A stretch of DNA of 64,000 nt from Tolypocladium sp. Sup5 PDA-1. Taxonomy: Eukaryota; Ascomycota; Sordariomycetes; Hypocreales; Ophiocordycipitaceae. Position numbers and translations under genes: made by a program. How positions within the stretch are numbered: position 1 is the first letter of the stretch; each line of letters begins with the position of its first letter. The stretch covers positions 334,551 to 398,550 of the forward strand of contig JPHH03000030.1 in NCBI GenBank assembly GCA_000750105.3, read 5' to 3'. Under the pieces are notes generated by a model. That model made no database searches and was not told where the DNA came from. It saw nothing but the letters and a program-made list of their open reading frames with translations. Positions 1 through 11,889 of the stretch are shown here, one piece after another.

Positions 1-119
1 ACCAACCATTTCATGAATACGTGCAGCGACTCTGACGCCATAGAAGGTGACCCGATGTCTTGTATAAAGCGCTGCGCGCGCTGTCGCGACTCTCTTGGCG
101 TTCGTGACCGGCCACAGTC

Positions 120-569
120 TTATGTCCTCAATCGTGCCGCGTCTGGCTTTGTTGGGTCCCACGGCGTGGGTGGCTCGGGTAAAGCATCATAGCTGCCACG
201 CAGATCGTCTCTGTCGTTATGTTCCACCGAATCTCTTCTCCCAACCTTCAAAGCGTCCATGTGAGATAGTTCAAAAGCGGTGTTATAGTCTGTGGCTAAG
301 CCATGGCCTCGGCCGCTTTCCAGCTCAAGCTCCGCGGCGATGATCGGATCGAGCTTATGGGTGACGGGGCGTGGCTTCCGCTTCCTAAGCATGTGCCAAG
401 GGAGTCCGAGCCAGCCGAAGAAGACGAATGCGAGAATGCTTAGGACAATGACGACGGGGATGAGGACGCGAAGGTCGGGGTTCGCATTGGGGTTCGGATC
501 TGCCTGCGTGGAGCTGGTGGGAGAAGCGGTTGGTTGAGCGTTGGCCGCAGTTGACTCCGAAGTCGCCAT
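120..569 (-). CDS. Small single-pass membrane protein, function unknown
   Basis: A 149-residue intronless ORF starts at the ATG complementary to 567-569. Residues 1-32 are rich in Ser, Thr, Ala and Pro. One strong hydrophobic helix follows at about residues 34-60 and ends in the basic stretch RKRKPRP. The remaining 85 residues are charged and polar, with the proline-rich end PEPPTPWDP. By the positive-inside rule the C-terminal part should be cytoplasmic and the Ser/Thr-rich N-terminus outside. No signal peptide and no known domain are visible. Fungal sensor-like proteins share this plan, but here the outer part is far too short. It could be the last exon of a larger gene, because the minus strand stays open for much of 591-1607, though that stretch does not look like protein. 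Confidence 0.55.
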   Translation of the reverse strand: MATSESTAANAQPTASPTSSTQADPNPNANPDLRVLIPVVIVLSILAFVFFGWLGLPWHMLRKRKPRPVTHKLDPIIAAELELESGRGHGLATDYNTAFELSHMDALKVGRRDSVEHNDRDDLRGSYDALPEPPTPWDPTKPDAARLRT

Positions 570-1891
570 TGCAGCCGACGCGATCTGGGGTCACCTGGTC
601 GAATACACCCGATCCAGGTATTCGTACCCCTTCGTGTCGCTCAGGCGTTTGGAAAAAGGCCAGCGTTGCTTTGTAGATGGAAGCGGCCTCGCGATGAGCA
701 ATCCGAATGAAATGAGAGCTCGAACGGAAGAGCATGTGTGGTATTGAAGGGGTGCAATCGTCCTGGGATGCCAGAAAGTGAGTGTCTTTGGGTGATGATT
801 ATGGATTAGAGCGGGGAAACTGTCACCGATCCTGACAAACACCGCCTTTATCTCGAGCCGCTTGAAAGGTATAGGCGGCTGGTGGCCTGACGCAAGCCCG
901 GGGAAAAGATCATGTGGCTCCATGAAGATGGTGTGAAGCAGCTCAAACGGCGCGCCCTGGACGCTTCCAGTTTGAGCAGTTGATGCGACTGCCACGCCAA
1001 CTGTCTGTAGTCCCTGGACGGCCCTGGCCCACACCTTGAGTGCCACCACACGTCTCGACCGCGGCACCTTAACGACGAAGCCACACCATGAAGTTGGCAT
1101 GGAGCTAGCAGAAGACTTGGCTAGACGTTGCCCCGTTTCAGTGGTCGACAGAAAGTTCTTTGCATCAATCGACGAGCAGGGCGGGCGTGGAGTTGCCGAT
1201 ACCCGAGCCTGGGCGTGTGGAGGGTCACCCGCAGTGCCGCACCCTTGCTTGTCAGTTATCATGCTGTACTTGGTGGGCGGGGATGGACGAGTGCTCAACA
1301 AATGAACGTGGACGCAGTTTGGTACTTCCCAAACACCCAATCTTGTCATACCCATTTTCATTTTAAACGGTAGTCCTGATGGGTGAAATTGTCTACAGAT
1401 GTTTGTTGATTGTCGATTGAGAAGGGGCCTGAGTTCCAACAATGGTAGTCGATGGCTGCGTATGCGAGGTGCTGCCAGGATGGGAATGGGAAGCCGCCTA
1501 CATAGCTCAGTATACCAGTGTGCCACACAAGCTTGCAAAGCCAGGGACTTGATTGCTGGCTTTTGTACTCCGTAGAGCCAGATGCCAGACAACCGGCTGT
1601 ACCACATCCGGCCACCATTTGATGATTTGTCATTTGGCCAAGTATTTAAACCTGCCGACGCATATCAACAACGAGCGTCAAAGCAAGCACATGTCAATTA
1701 ATCGCGAAAGAAGGCACAATTCAGGGCTGCAGAAAATGGCGCAAGTTGAGGCTATTACAAATTAAAATTGAAGTCGTGAATATGTAAGTCGAATGAGATA
1801 TATCGATGCAAACTATGTTCGCCTCTGCAAGACACCCTGTAAGCGGCGAGCCATGCTCACTGCCGTGCCATTGAACTGCCCAAGGCCCCGT
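570..1891. other. Intergenic, no supported gene
   Basis: A 338-codon open frame on the minus strand (591-1607) has an ATG but no domain, no membrane segment and biased composition. I do not call it. Nothing else is recognisable here. Confidence 0.4.
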
Positions 1892-3757
1892 TTAGTAGTA
1901 CTTGGGGTTCTTGGGGTCAGTAAGATCGAAGATAACGACACTGTGAGGACGCTGCACAAGTGTTAGCCTGCGATTTCCCGATGATATCTTGACGGCCGGA
2001 CACAGCATGTGATCCACAGAGTCTGAAACCATCGAGGGAGTCACTTACCGCGCCACCACGGGTCCTGGTGAAAATGTTATTAAAGTCAATGGTGCGGTTG
2101 AAGCTGAGAGAGCCATCTGGGAGGATGTCAATCCAGTGGCCCTTGTAGTCACCAGGAGTGTTGAGCACGGAGATCTAGTAGCACTGTTAGCGTCGCAAGC
2201 TGCAACTCGCTAGATGGTAGCAGGCTTACATCGCCGGCCTGCACAAAGTATCCGGTAACAAGGAGGTTCTTCTTGTCAGGCGAGATCTTGACGTAGTGGG
2301 GTCCAATGATCGGCTGGGTCTCGTTGGGGTCGTCCAGTCGCTTGACGTGCTTGAGATCCGAAATGTCCAGCGCAGCGACGTGGTTGCCAAGGGTCAGCGT
2401 AAAGTACGCGAACTTTCCGTCGTCCGAGATGTCCGAGTAGATGGCAACCGAATCCTTGGCCTTGTCACCAAGGTCGTAGAGAAGCTCAGCGACACCCTGC
2501 TTTCCACTGGCATCCTTCCTGAACGGGTAGATGATCCACACTTCTCCAGTATGGACAGCACTGCAATGAAAGGTTTAGCGGGATTCGCAACTTGGATGAC
2601 AGAGGGCAGCTTACGTTGCGAGAGCAGCACTCTCCTTGTTGCCCGGAATGAATTTGATGTCCTGGATGCCGCCACCCTAAAGTACTGGTCAGAGACGCAT
2701 GAAAATCATTACCACGTCGAGTAGCTTACATTGGGAATAGTAATGGTGGAGATGATCGTTCGGTCAGAGAGTTTCCAGAGGCGCAGGGTGTTGGCCTTCT
2801 GGATGCCAACGATGGACACCGGCTTCAGGATGCTCAGCGGAACCACAAAGTCAGACGTGAGAATGATGTCGTGCTCAAAGTCAACACTGAGGCCGTGAGG
2901 GCTGAACTGTTCGCCCAGAATGTTGAGCTGTAGAAGAAGTCAGAATGTGCTTTGTACAAACGACGTATGAGTGACATACCGTGCCGGCGACATCCTCCGG
3001 CCACTCGTGAATGATGTTGCCACCCGCATCGGTCTCGACGAGGCGGCCGGGTGAAGTGCCCACAGCACTGCCCATGTAAGTAATGAAGAAGCCACTGCAC
3101 AGCAAAACGTTAGAAAAATCACTGGTGAAGGCATTCGTGTGACTGCATACCCCTCAGGCTTGGCGCGGATCTCATCGGTAATGGAGCTGAGCAACGCGCG
3201 GTTGCTGTGGCTGAACTTGGGGTGGTAGGGGTCACTGGAGTCCCAGTAGTAGGCTGTGTCCTGAGTCTTCAACAAGGACAGCAGACCACCGCCGACGAGG
3301 GTCTTGCCATCCAGAGAGGTGCCCAAGTGATGCGGGGAGTTGCCGCTGGACGGAACATCCGAAATGTGGATGATGGTGCCAAAGGTATCCTGCGAAGTTA
3401 GCATGTTGGTTGGAGAGGCAAGGTGTGCTAACGTACATCATCAAGACTGCTTGTAACCAAAAAGTCCTTGTGGTGGTTGTCACCAGCTCCAGTCCAGAAG
3501 TGGCCAATCTTCTTCGGCTTGATGTTGGAAACTGGAAACGGCGAGCTTTCCAGGGGAGGGGTTGGAACTTGAAGAATGGGCAGCGGAGGAATGTTGGACG
3601 ACAGTGGCTCCGTGACACCGGGGATCGATGGGATCAAGGGCGGAAGACTGAGGCCAAGGGGGTCCCTCTTGGGAATATTGCCAGACTTGGTGGGGCCGGC
3701 AGAGACGGTAGCTACCATCTGGCCCGCAAGGGCTGCGGCAACGGCGAAGGATTTCAT
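1892..3757 (-). CDS. Secreted selenium-binding protein (SBP56) / methanethiol oxidase-like beta-propeller
   Basis: Eight exons on the minus strand join in frame to 483 codons: 3757-3437, 3389-3151, 3094-2980, 2927-2730, 2676-2615, 2560-2230, 2174-2049 and 1951-1892. Each intron has GT-AG ends. The start MKSFAVAAALAG gives a clear signal peptide ending near VSAG. Family signatures of the SBP56 propeller are visible: SSGNSPHHLGTSLDG, GGNIIHEWPEDVAGT, FSPHGLSVDFEHDIILTSD, GPHYVKISPDKKNLLVTGYF and the terminal RPHSVVIFDLTDPKNP. His-rich motifs of this kind bind the metal in characterised members, some of which oxidise methanethiol to H2O2, formaldehyde and sulfide. Length matches the family (about 460-480 residues) plus a leader. 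The leader is unusual because animal and plant homologues are cytosolic, so an extracellular role is inferred. The enzymatic activity is not proven by sequence. Confidence 0.88.
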
Positions 3758-3867
3758 CGTGGCTGAGCTTGGGGAAGCACGTGGAATGAAAGTTCACAAC
3801 AAGCTTTTGGGTGGTGTGGTGATGGATCTGAGAGAGATATTGAGCGGTATTGAGAAGGTTTCGCGGA

Positions 3868-3876
3868 TTATATATA
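3868..3876 (-). promoter_or_regulatory. TATA-like element of the SBP56-like gene
   Basis: The minus strand reads TATATATAA about 110 bp upstream of the ATG at 3757, a usual fungal TATA distance. No other TATA-like site is closer. Confidence 0.45.
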
Positions 3877-6753
3877 CTTCTTCACGAGCCTCTTGATCCA
3901 GAAGCTCTTCTCACCCGGAGTTGTACGTCCGTCCAGGATGCGATGGTGCCATCTGGTCTTGCGCCCGCATGCCATCTGTTGATTTGCGACATTATCGCCG
4001 TCTACAGCCAAATGAGTCTTTGTTTTTGCCGAATTTTCTGCCTCATGAGCGCCGTTAGATGCGGTAAGTGACAAAAACGTGCCCGAATTCGATGCAACTC
4101 AGCTCAAAGGGATTTAGCCCGCACGCCATACGCTTCATTTGCCTCCTGCAGGCCAGACGACGCCAACGAACCGTGCGTGTCTTACTGATCAACGCTCATC
4201 GTGCTCTTTTGAGTCAAATGGCTGCAAGACCGTCGCGGAGAAGAGGAAAGCCGGAGCAGGGGCCGTCATTGCGAGCAGTCTCTCCCAAATGCCGGCCTGC
4301 TGGAGCAGAAGCCACCATTCGTTCCGGCCCAACCAATTGTGGGTTCCCAAATAGGCACCATCGAGATGAGATAGGTGCGGACGCACGAAGTACCGCAAGG
4401 CTGATTTCAAATGGCATCCAGGTCCCGGGGAGGTGGCACTAAATCGGTGAGGGATGGGCGGCCTATGCTGCTCGGGGCGCCCTGACTGACAACGAGCTCA
4501 CAGGATACTGTTGCAAGCGCTCTGAAGGAAAGGCCCAGTTTTGATACAGTTGGAGTGTTTTCGATGGCTGAATAATAATGGCCATGAGCTTGCAGCATCG
4601 ACTTTGGAGCTTTCCAATTGAGTTTCGATCTCGCCCTGGCCGTCGGCAGGTCGGCGAGATCTCATCTACCGGCCGATAGCAGAAGTCACACGAGTTCCGC
4701 CCCCCAGTCAACTTAGACCTCCCACCTTGGCCAAAGCAATCTAGAGAATTCATGGTCATGATCAACGTCTATTTGCTGAGCAGCGCCGAGGGTTGCGCAC
4801 CATCGCCACGGTTGGCGCCGACCCTCTACCAGCGGGCTCCCGTTAAGGTAAACCTCAAGCTTAATCGAGACAAGCTTGGGTCCATTCACAAGGGTCCGTC
4901 CCATCTTCGACCCAGCAGCCAATCACGAGCCCGATTCGTGGGTGCGTTGATGTCCCAGAGCGCGGCCCGTTACGGTAATTGCAGCTAAGGCCATATGTTA
5001 GTCGGATGGCGTGATGGAGCTCAACGCGATGTGCCGTCGACGCTTGGACGACACCCCGACATCAGATGAAAGACCAGACATTAATTGGGATAGGTCGCAC
5101 TGGAAAAAGTCATCAAAAATCCTGTAATTGCTTTGGCTTGCACCATTTGAGGCTGAGTGTTCATTTCGTTGACTGTCACGCAATTGAGCAGATCCCTTGC
5201 TACTCCAGGTGCACAACGACAAGCAGTAGGCAATGTCGCCATTTTGGCCTCGATGGGCTCGAAGAACTGTGTGCAGATCCCAATCATGGGGCATGTCTTG
5301 CGAATGACAAACCAGTTGGTAAACTTCGGGCTTCATGACACGGTTAAACTTCTTGATGCACCTTCTGCAGTGCCGCATGCTTATATCAACGGCGACCTGC
5401 GAATCTTCTTCGAATCCGTCGAGCGACAACATCCTAAATTCGCATCACAGATGCTGGCGAGCAGTGTCGCACAAGGTTGCATCGCTCGAAGAAAGGAATT
5501 GGGACAAATGTAAGGTCAGGGGTATGAGAGCCAGGTAGATGTTCGTATAACCCTGAACTTGCATCTATATCATATTTGCCTCCTTCGTGCCATCCGTCAG
5601 CTTGTATCCGAGCAATTTTGAGCCCATCCTCACACATTTATTTAAAGAAGGGCTCGCCGCCTGTACGTTAAGTGAAGATGCAGATGCCGCACTAAATCTG
5701 GCCGAAACAGTTTGCTTCGACATTTGCCTCATATTGTCACGGCGGCAGATCGGGGAAGGTCACAACCCATGTCACGAGAGCAACCGCAGCCGAATGAGGT
5801 ATTCCATTCGAGGGGTGGAGAGAGGCAGCGGCCACGGGGCGACCGGGAATGATATGGATTGCACTGGCGGCACTGAAACTATGCCAGGATCACGGGTATC
5901 AACAGCCGACAGCCCGGACTGACAACGCTGCCTTGGAGGCAGCAACCCCTCAAGGAATGCAACAACCTTGACTTGACGGCTCTGGCCCAGTTGATCATGT
6001 TGATACACAATCAGCTTCCTACCCTCTGCTGGATAGAGAAATCAACAGTCTTTCAATGCCCAGATCAGCCCGATGCTTGCGATGAAATAACTGCAGCGGG
6101 GGGGCACTCGGAGGTATGTTCGCTAGAAGGAATCGCATGGAATGAGAGACAACAGGCACCCAATAACACTACGCTGCTCTTGTCTACCCGTCTAGTTCGG
6201 ACTACCCTGAAGATTTGGCGGCGTACGAGGCAAGAGTGGAGCGGCGACCTCTTGAGTTTACGGACTTACGTCGCTAAACAAAGTTTCGTTCCAACCGTAG
6301 TGTTACCGGTGGTTCAATTCCAGATCTTGTGTTGGGGACAGCCAAGTAAATAACCCGAATTAGTTAGAAGGCTACGGGCTACTTAAAATGGCTTCCCTAT
6401 CTTACGATTGGATGGTCTAAGTAAGTAAACCCCCTATTAAGTAATTGCTAATACCCGAGACCCGTTAAGTATAGTCTCTTCAGACGCGCAAGCAGAGTCC
6501 TTTCGGTGTGCGTGGTTCACTCTATCAAAATAGGTGTGCATAAAGCGGGGGTCCGACTTCGCGAATATTCCGCATATGACACACGTTGTTTGCTCCCCAG
6601 GCGCACAGCATTCCTGCTGCAACGAGTCCCTATATCATCTCGATGCATCGAGGCGCTACTACTTCCTATCTGATCTGACTCTATAGTCGCCTTTTTTCCG
6701 AAGTCGCGGAACTCTCATCCTTCTTCACCAGCCCACAAAGCGCATTCATCATC
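3877..6753. other. Gene-poor 2.9 kb, no supported gene
   Basis: Short overlapping frames occur on both strands (for example 5157-5513 plus and 4998-5432 minus), but none shows a domain, signal peptide or consistent splicing. The part 6290-6480 is AT-richer, with TAAGTTA-like tracts that suggest an old mutated repeat. Confidence 0.4.
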
Positions 6754-7580
6754 ATGTCTGAAGGCCAAAAAGCAAAGCAGATCAGCCGCATCTACTATGC
6801 CGACGCGGTCCAGGGCAAGGAACTCTACAACTTCTTCGGCAATCGCGTTCTAGAGCACACAATCTCAACTGGCGCCGTCCTGGCCATTAAGATCAACCCT
6901 TGCCAGGGCCTGGATCGCTCCGAGGGCGACATGATGCACTATGCCGCGACAAATGGCGTCCTTGCTCCCAAGGTCCGAGGCATCTACGACATCGTCACAA
7001 CCAAGCCTATCGCTCGGGCCATGGTAGCGACCGCGTTCCCGGCGAGCCCCTTGCAGATGTCTGGCACGACCTCGACGATTCCAAACAGTCGGACATCAAA
7101 CAGCAGCTCCGCGTCCAGCTAGCTCGCATGCGCGCCTGTACCCAGCCGTATATTGGACGCATCGGGTGCCTGCCCACGCACAACGTCTACGACCTTATCC
7201 CGACAACGTACTGCGGCCCGTTTGCCAGAGAGAAGGCATTCGACAAATGGTGTCTAGGCCGTGTTCCTGGCAGTCCCTTTGTGCGCTGGAAGTGGCAGCG
7301 AATGCTAGAGCGAGAGCGACGGGACTCTCCCGGCACCTTTGTTTTGACCCATGGTGATCTCACGCCGCGAAATATTCTCGTACAGGACGGCGTCGTTACC
7401 GGCATTGTCGACTGGGCCACGAGTGGCTTCTTTCCGGAGTACGCCGAGTATGCTTTTGCTATGGCGCTATGCCGTCCACAAGACGCATGGTGGATATCCG
7501 TCTTGGAGGAGGTGTTGGAGCCTTGCTCGGCGCAGAGACTCAGGTTTACTCGTTTAGTGGAGGACAGATGTTTCGAGTGA
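6754..7580 (+). pseudogene. Aminoglycoside phosphotransferase (APH)-family kinase-like gene with a frameshift
   Basis: The first frame starts MSEGQKAKQISRIYY at 6754 and runs through TKPIARAMV. The homologous continuation SDRVPGEPLADVWHDL is in a different frame, so about one base is missing near 7024-7026. The second frame then stays open to the stop at 7578-7580. It carries the Brenner-type catalytic loop HGDLTPRNILV and the metal-binding IVDWATSGFFPEY, followed by the C-terminal helical lobe. These motifs identify the fungal APH-domain group, whose substrates are mostly unknown and which rarely confers drug resistance. No GT-AG intron can explain the frame change. It is either a real one-base deletion, which would remove the catalytic lobe, or a sequence error. 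Length and all catalytic motifs are otherwise normal. Confidence 0.75.
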
Positions 7581-9654
7581 AGCCAGGTGCAGCCATTATT
7601 TGGAAAACATGGAGTGCCTTAGCGAATCAAGCTCTATTGCTGCTCCGAGACGCACTTGACAGTCTATCTAGCGAATGCGCATTGTGTCAATTCTTCGAAA
7701 CCATCAGCTGGACAGGAAACAGCAAGTTGGAACCCAATACTGCCCTTTGGTCGCCGCTCCCACTTGTGCCTAGAATCTTAAAGATAAGCTGTGTGTTTGC
7801 GAGTCCAAATAGCAGCGCCGTGCCTTTCAGCGGGGAAACCGCCGCCCAGGAACCAAACTGGCAGCAAATTAGTCGATAGACATGCCCGGATGTTCATCAC
7901 GATCGCCGCTGTTCTGCGCCTGACTCGGTGCCGGCTCTTGACCCCGGCTGCGGCGCATACGACTGGCCATCTGAAACGATGGTGCCTCGGCTGGACAAGG
8001 CCTCGACAACAGCAGCGGGAGCCGAGTTGGGCCAGTTGCGGTTCAGTTCACCACGACGTCGATGCAGACGTTGATTCCCTTACGGAGGGCCGTTTTGGTG
8101 GTGTCATGGGCTGCGGATAGAGGCGGATGTTGCGGACAGAGGCGTCTGACTTTGCATTTGAACCTGAATTCAACTCTCAACTGACCTCGTCATACGTGAC
8201 AAGTGTCGTTGTCTGCATGATTTGCTTACGTCGTGCAGTCGCAAACTTGCCCAATATCGGCACCTACCGCGAGCTGCGTAGTGGCTGTACACCCGACCCC
8301 TCGGGAACTACCAAGGCTCTCTTGCAAATCCAGGCGCCGGGTGAAATAGATTGGATCGGAGCTAGAGGCTGTTACAAAGAAGTGCTTGCGAGCTGCATGG
8401 TTCCTGATTAACTGCGGAGTACGAGTAGTAGTATCAATCCATACCCCACGGGGGTGCTCCCTACCCCATGGGGGAGCTCCGTAATTACCCCATCCCCATA
8501 GGCTCGCCGTCTCCTAAAAACACTCCTTCAGCCGCAAATAGCTCAAACTTTATTGCGCGCGGATCCCTGTTATTTGTTAGCACGGACGTTGAATACGAAC
8601 CTCGAAAACCACCTCGGACAATACTGCGAAGACTACCGCGAGCCTTCTCTCTCGAGACCGGGTCCGCACAAGCCAACCGACAAAATATCTTATTTTGCCG
8701 AGGCAGCACGAATACACCAAGAGGAAAGGCAGGGTCTGCCCAAGCGGACGCACCAGTCTTCCATATAGTGAGTTCAAGGGACAAAGGCTGGGAAGAGGCA
8801 ACGAAGGCCATTCACGAAAATAAGGGGAAAGCCAGGAACTCAATTGCTAAGACTATATAAGGATAAGGACCCAAATAATCATGCATTCACCGATGCCCGC
8901 TTATTTGTCTATAGCAAGTGTTACTAGTCTTCCTCTATCTTTTTGTGGTTTCTATTTTCCCGATCTAGGGTTGTTCCATCGACGCGATAAATCATCGATA
9001 AAGTGCTTTATTAAGCGTCTTTCCAAGACCAGCTACTACAGGTAAATTGCCCCTCTCCTCATAGCCGCGAGTAGCTCCGTCTTTGCGTACTCCAAGGTTA
9101 GCTCTCAAGGAGCTTTGATCGTGAATTCGATAACAGACGAGGAACATGATGACTTCCTGACGGGTTGTGGACGAATGGATACGTTATATACGTTTCCTAG
9201 GCTTTAGAGCCGTTGTTAAAGTTAGACGGCGATTTTCAAATCTCAGACTCTTCTTGCCGGGACTGACGTTACGGCCCAGCCCTCGCAAGGTACACCCGAT
9301 GGCGCTGAGGGTGGTGGCCCCGGTGGCGTTATTGACGAATCGGACGATCAGGTAACCAGGCTCTCGATGACTTGCCAGCTCAGGGAAGCAAGCGTTGTGG
9401 CCACGGCTTGACGAGATCCACCGAGGTCCGCCGCCGAGATCACGGCAGCCAGTCCTGCAGGCAGAAATTGCACGCGAAAATATACAAGGTATGGGTGGGC
9501 TGAGACACGCTGATCAACTTCCCTTGCTAGTCAGGTTCTCTGCATTACCAAGCGCATGAATGTCAGCTGAATCCTTTTAACTTTTACGGTAGCAGAGACT
9601 CGACGGCCATGTGAGGCCCTTTGAAAGCCGGATTCGGCTGGAGTTCTCATAGGT
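7581..9654. other. Intergenic 2 kb with degenerate repeats
   Basis: No supported gene. Two near-copies of TACCCCAYGGGGGWGCTCC lie side by side at about 8443-8481, and each contains a CCCC-GGGG palindrome. The stretch 8490-9060 has short broken frames of transposon-like look, but no motif can be assigned. Confidence 0.35.
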
Positions 9655-9662
9655 CATATAAA
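9655..9662 (+). promoter_or_regulatory. TATA-like element of the laccase gene
   Basis: CATATAAA lies about 95 bp upstream of the laccase ATG at 9758, the expected distance for a regulated fungal promoter. Confidence 0.45.
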
Positions 9663-9757
9663 GGTCATATCCTAATGACATATTCAACGCTGGATTCGAC
9701 TTTGCTTTCGTATCCCGTACGCCTTTGCACTCTCTCGTACGGAAGACTGCATTCAAG

Positions 9758-11507
9758 ATGGTTAAAGCATTCTTCTTGGCGACAGCCTTCCTTCTGCTCA
9801 GTGCAGCATCGGCTTCGATCCCTCCTAATTCCAAGTTACATCCCCGTGACAAGTGCTCTGGCAATACTCCCAATACCCGCCGTCAATGGTGCAAGTATTC
9901 CATTGATACAGACTATACTCGTGAGGTTCCCGATACTGGGGTTACCAGAGAGTACTGGCTCGAAGTCACAGACGTCGTGGTCGCTCCTGATGGAGTGACT
10001 AGACCTGCCATGGGTGAGCTGACATCGACTGAAATCGACTGTACTATGACGCGACGTTAAACTTCGTTTAGCTGTCAATGGAAGCATTCCCGGGCCGACA
10101 ATCTTTGCCGATTGGGGCGACACCGTCGTTGTCCATGTGACAAACAAACTGTCTACCTCAAACAACGGAACCAGTATTCACTTCCATGGCATTCGGCAGA
10201 ACTACACAAATCAAAACGACGGTGTTGTCTCGATTACCCAATGCCCCACTGCAGTTGGGGAGACAGAGACGTACACCTGGAGAGCTGTCCAGTACGGCTC
10301 CACGTGGTATCACTCCCACTTTGCGCTTCAAGCGTGGGAGGGCGTTTTCGGCGGCATTGTCATCAACGGTCCTGCAACGGCAAACTACGACGTGGACCTG
10401 GGTCCGCTCCTCCTGAACGATTGGAGTAAAGCTACCGCCGACCAGCTCGGCATATATTCCAAGAGCAACTTTCTACCTCCCGTCCAGGACACCGGCCTGA
10501 TCAACGGCACCAATGTCAACGGCGGCGGAGGTAAGCGACTCAATATTGCCTTTACACCCGGGACTTCCTACCGCCTCCGACTCATCAACGCTGCTATCGA
10601 CTCGCATTTCAAGTTTACGATAGACAACCATCGTATGACTGTCATCGCTGCGGACCTTGTGCCCATCAAGCCGTACACAACGAATGTCCTAAATATTGGC
10701 ATCGGCCAGCGATATGATATAATAGTTGCTGCCGACCAAGGCCACATTGCCAGCAACTTTTGGATGCGCGCCATTCCCCAACTCCCTTGTTCCTTGAACT
10801 GGAATGCTGAGAACATCCGGGCTATTGTTCATTACGGTAATAGCCCATCGACACCGTCGACAATTCCGTACGGATACTTGCCTTCGTGCGACGATGAAAG
10901 CCCAAAGATTGTCCCCTATATCAGCAAAAGCGTCGGCAAACCTGGTCAAAGTACTACCCAGACAGTCGACCGAATAGAACAGGGTAATCTCTTCTTCTGG
11001 ACCCTGAATAGCACATCCATGGAAGTGGATTGGCGAGATCCGACCCTAAAACAAGTCCTGAGCCACACCACTTCTTTTGAGAGGAATGATGCCGTTGTCG
11101 AACTGCCTCAGGCCAACACCATGTTTTATATGGTCATACAGACCTTCTTGCCTATACCGCATCCCATTCATTTACACGGACACGATTTTTTCATTCTTGC
11201 TCAGGGCACCGGCATTTACGTGCCCGGAATTGTGCCGTTAAACACGCAAAACCCCCCTCGACGCGACACTGCTATGCTGCCACTTCTCGGTTACCTCGTC
11301 ATCGGCTGGGAGACAGACAATCCAGGGGTCTGGTTAATGCATTGTCACATTGGCTTTCACGTCAGCGAGGGGTTCGCTCTGCAATTCATCGAGCGGGCCA
11401 ATGAAATACCGGCCATCGTCAACAAGGATTCCCTGGACAAGGGCTGCACCGCTTGGTCTTCGTTCGTAGCGGCCAAGTCCATCAAGCAAGACGATTCTGG
11501 TGTCTAA
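9758..11507 (+). CDS. Secreted multicopper oxidase, ascomycete laccase
   Basis: Two exons (9758-10013 and 10072-11507) flank a 58-bp GT-AG intron and encode 563 residues. I chose the ATG at 9758 (MVKAFFLATAFLLLSAASA), which gives a clean signal peptide. An in-frame ATG at 9725 would put polar residues before it. The four copper-binding segments are present: L1 HFHGIRQ (the second position is usually Trp, here Phe), L2 TWYHSHF, L3 HPIHLHGHDF and L4 WLMHCHIGFHVSEGF with the type-1 Cys. The protein ends in DSGV, matching the DSGL/V/I tail of ascomycete laccases that plugs the trinuclear-copper channel after processing. Laccases oxidise phenols with O2 and serve in pigment, lignin or toxin-phenol chemistry. 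The true substrate cannot be read here. Confidence 0.93.
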
Positions 11508-11889
11508 GTCGGCTGCCTTGCCATGGTGGAAATTGGTGGGTAATATTGACGGCGCTGAACAGTACCAGCGGGTGCCTGGATGGATGTGGGTTCAGGAACG
11601 TGGCAGGGTAGTGTTGTTCCTGACAGGCACCGAATGAGGTTGCTCGTCTATTGTTGATTAGATGATTCGTTAGTTTCTTTTAGGCATCAGGCAATTGACA
11701 AGGTCCCGCTCTGTCCCGGCTCCGGTCCATCAGGCAACCGGGGACCCGGGGTCCTGTGATGACTAATTTAGCAGGGGCTGCTTCGCCATATCTACTCGTG
11801 TTTCCTAAAGTCGTTACCATCCCTTCATCCTCGCTTGTCATCCACCATACACTTAACTTGGCCGCCTCTTGAGCTTCGTCCTTGACAAG
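11508..11889. other. Intergenic between laccase and kinesin genes
   Basis: 382 bp holding the laccase 3' flank and the kinesin promoter. No distinct element is seen apart from CT-rich stretches before the kinesin ATG. Confidence 0.4.

Noticed and set aside
591..1607. 338-codon minus-strand open frame with an ATG
   Set aside because: No domain, membrane segment or consistent composition; many overlapping frames in the same stretch. It could be the 5' part of the 120-569 gene, but no splice joins them convincingly.
4998..5513. Overlapping frames on both strands around 5.0-5.5 kb
   Set aside because: Neither looks like protein, and no motif or splicing supports a gene.
8468..8860. Frames resembling the start of a pogo/Tc1-type transposase
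   Set aside because: Only a faint composition likeness; no HTH, DDE residues or terminal repeats could be shown.
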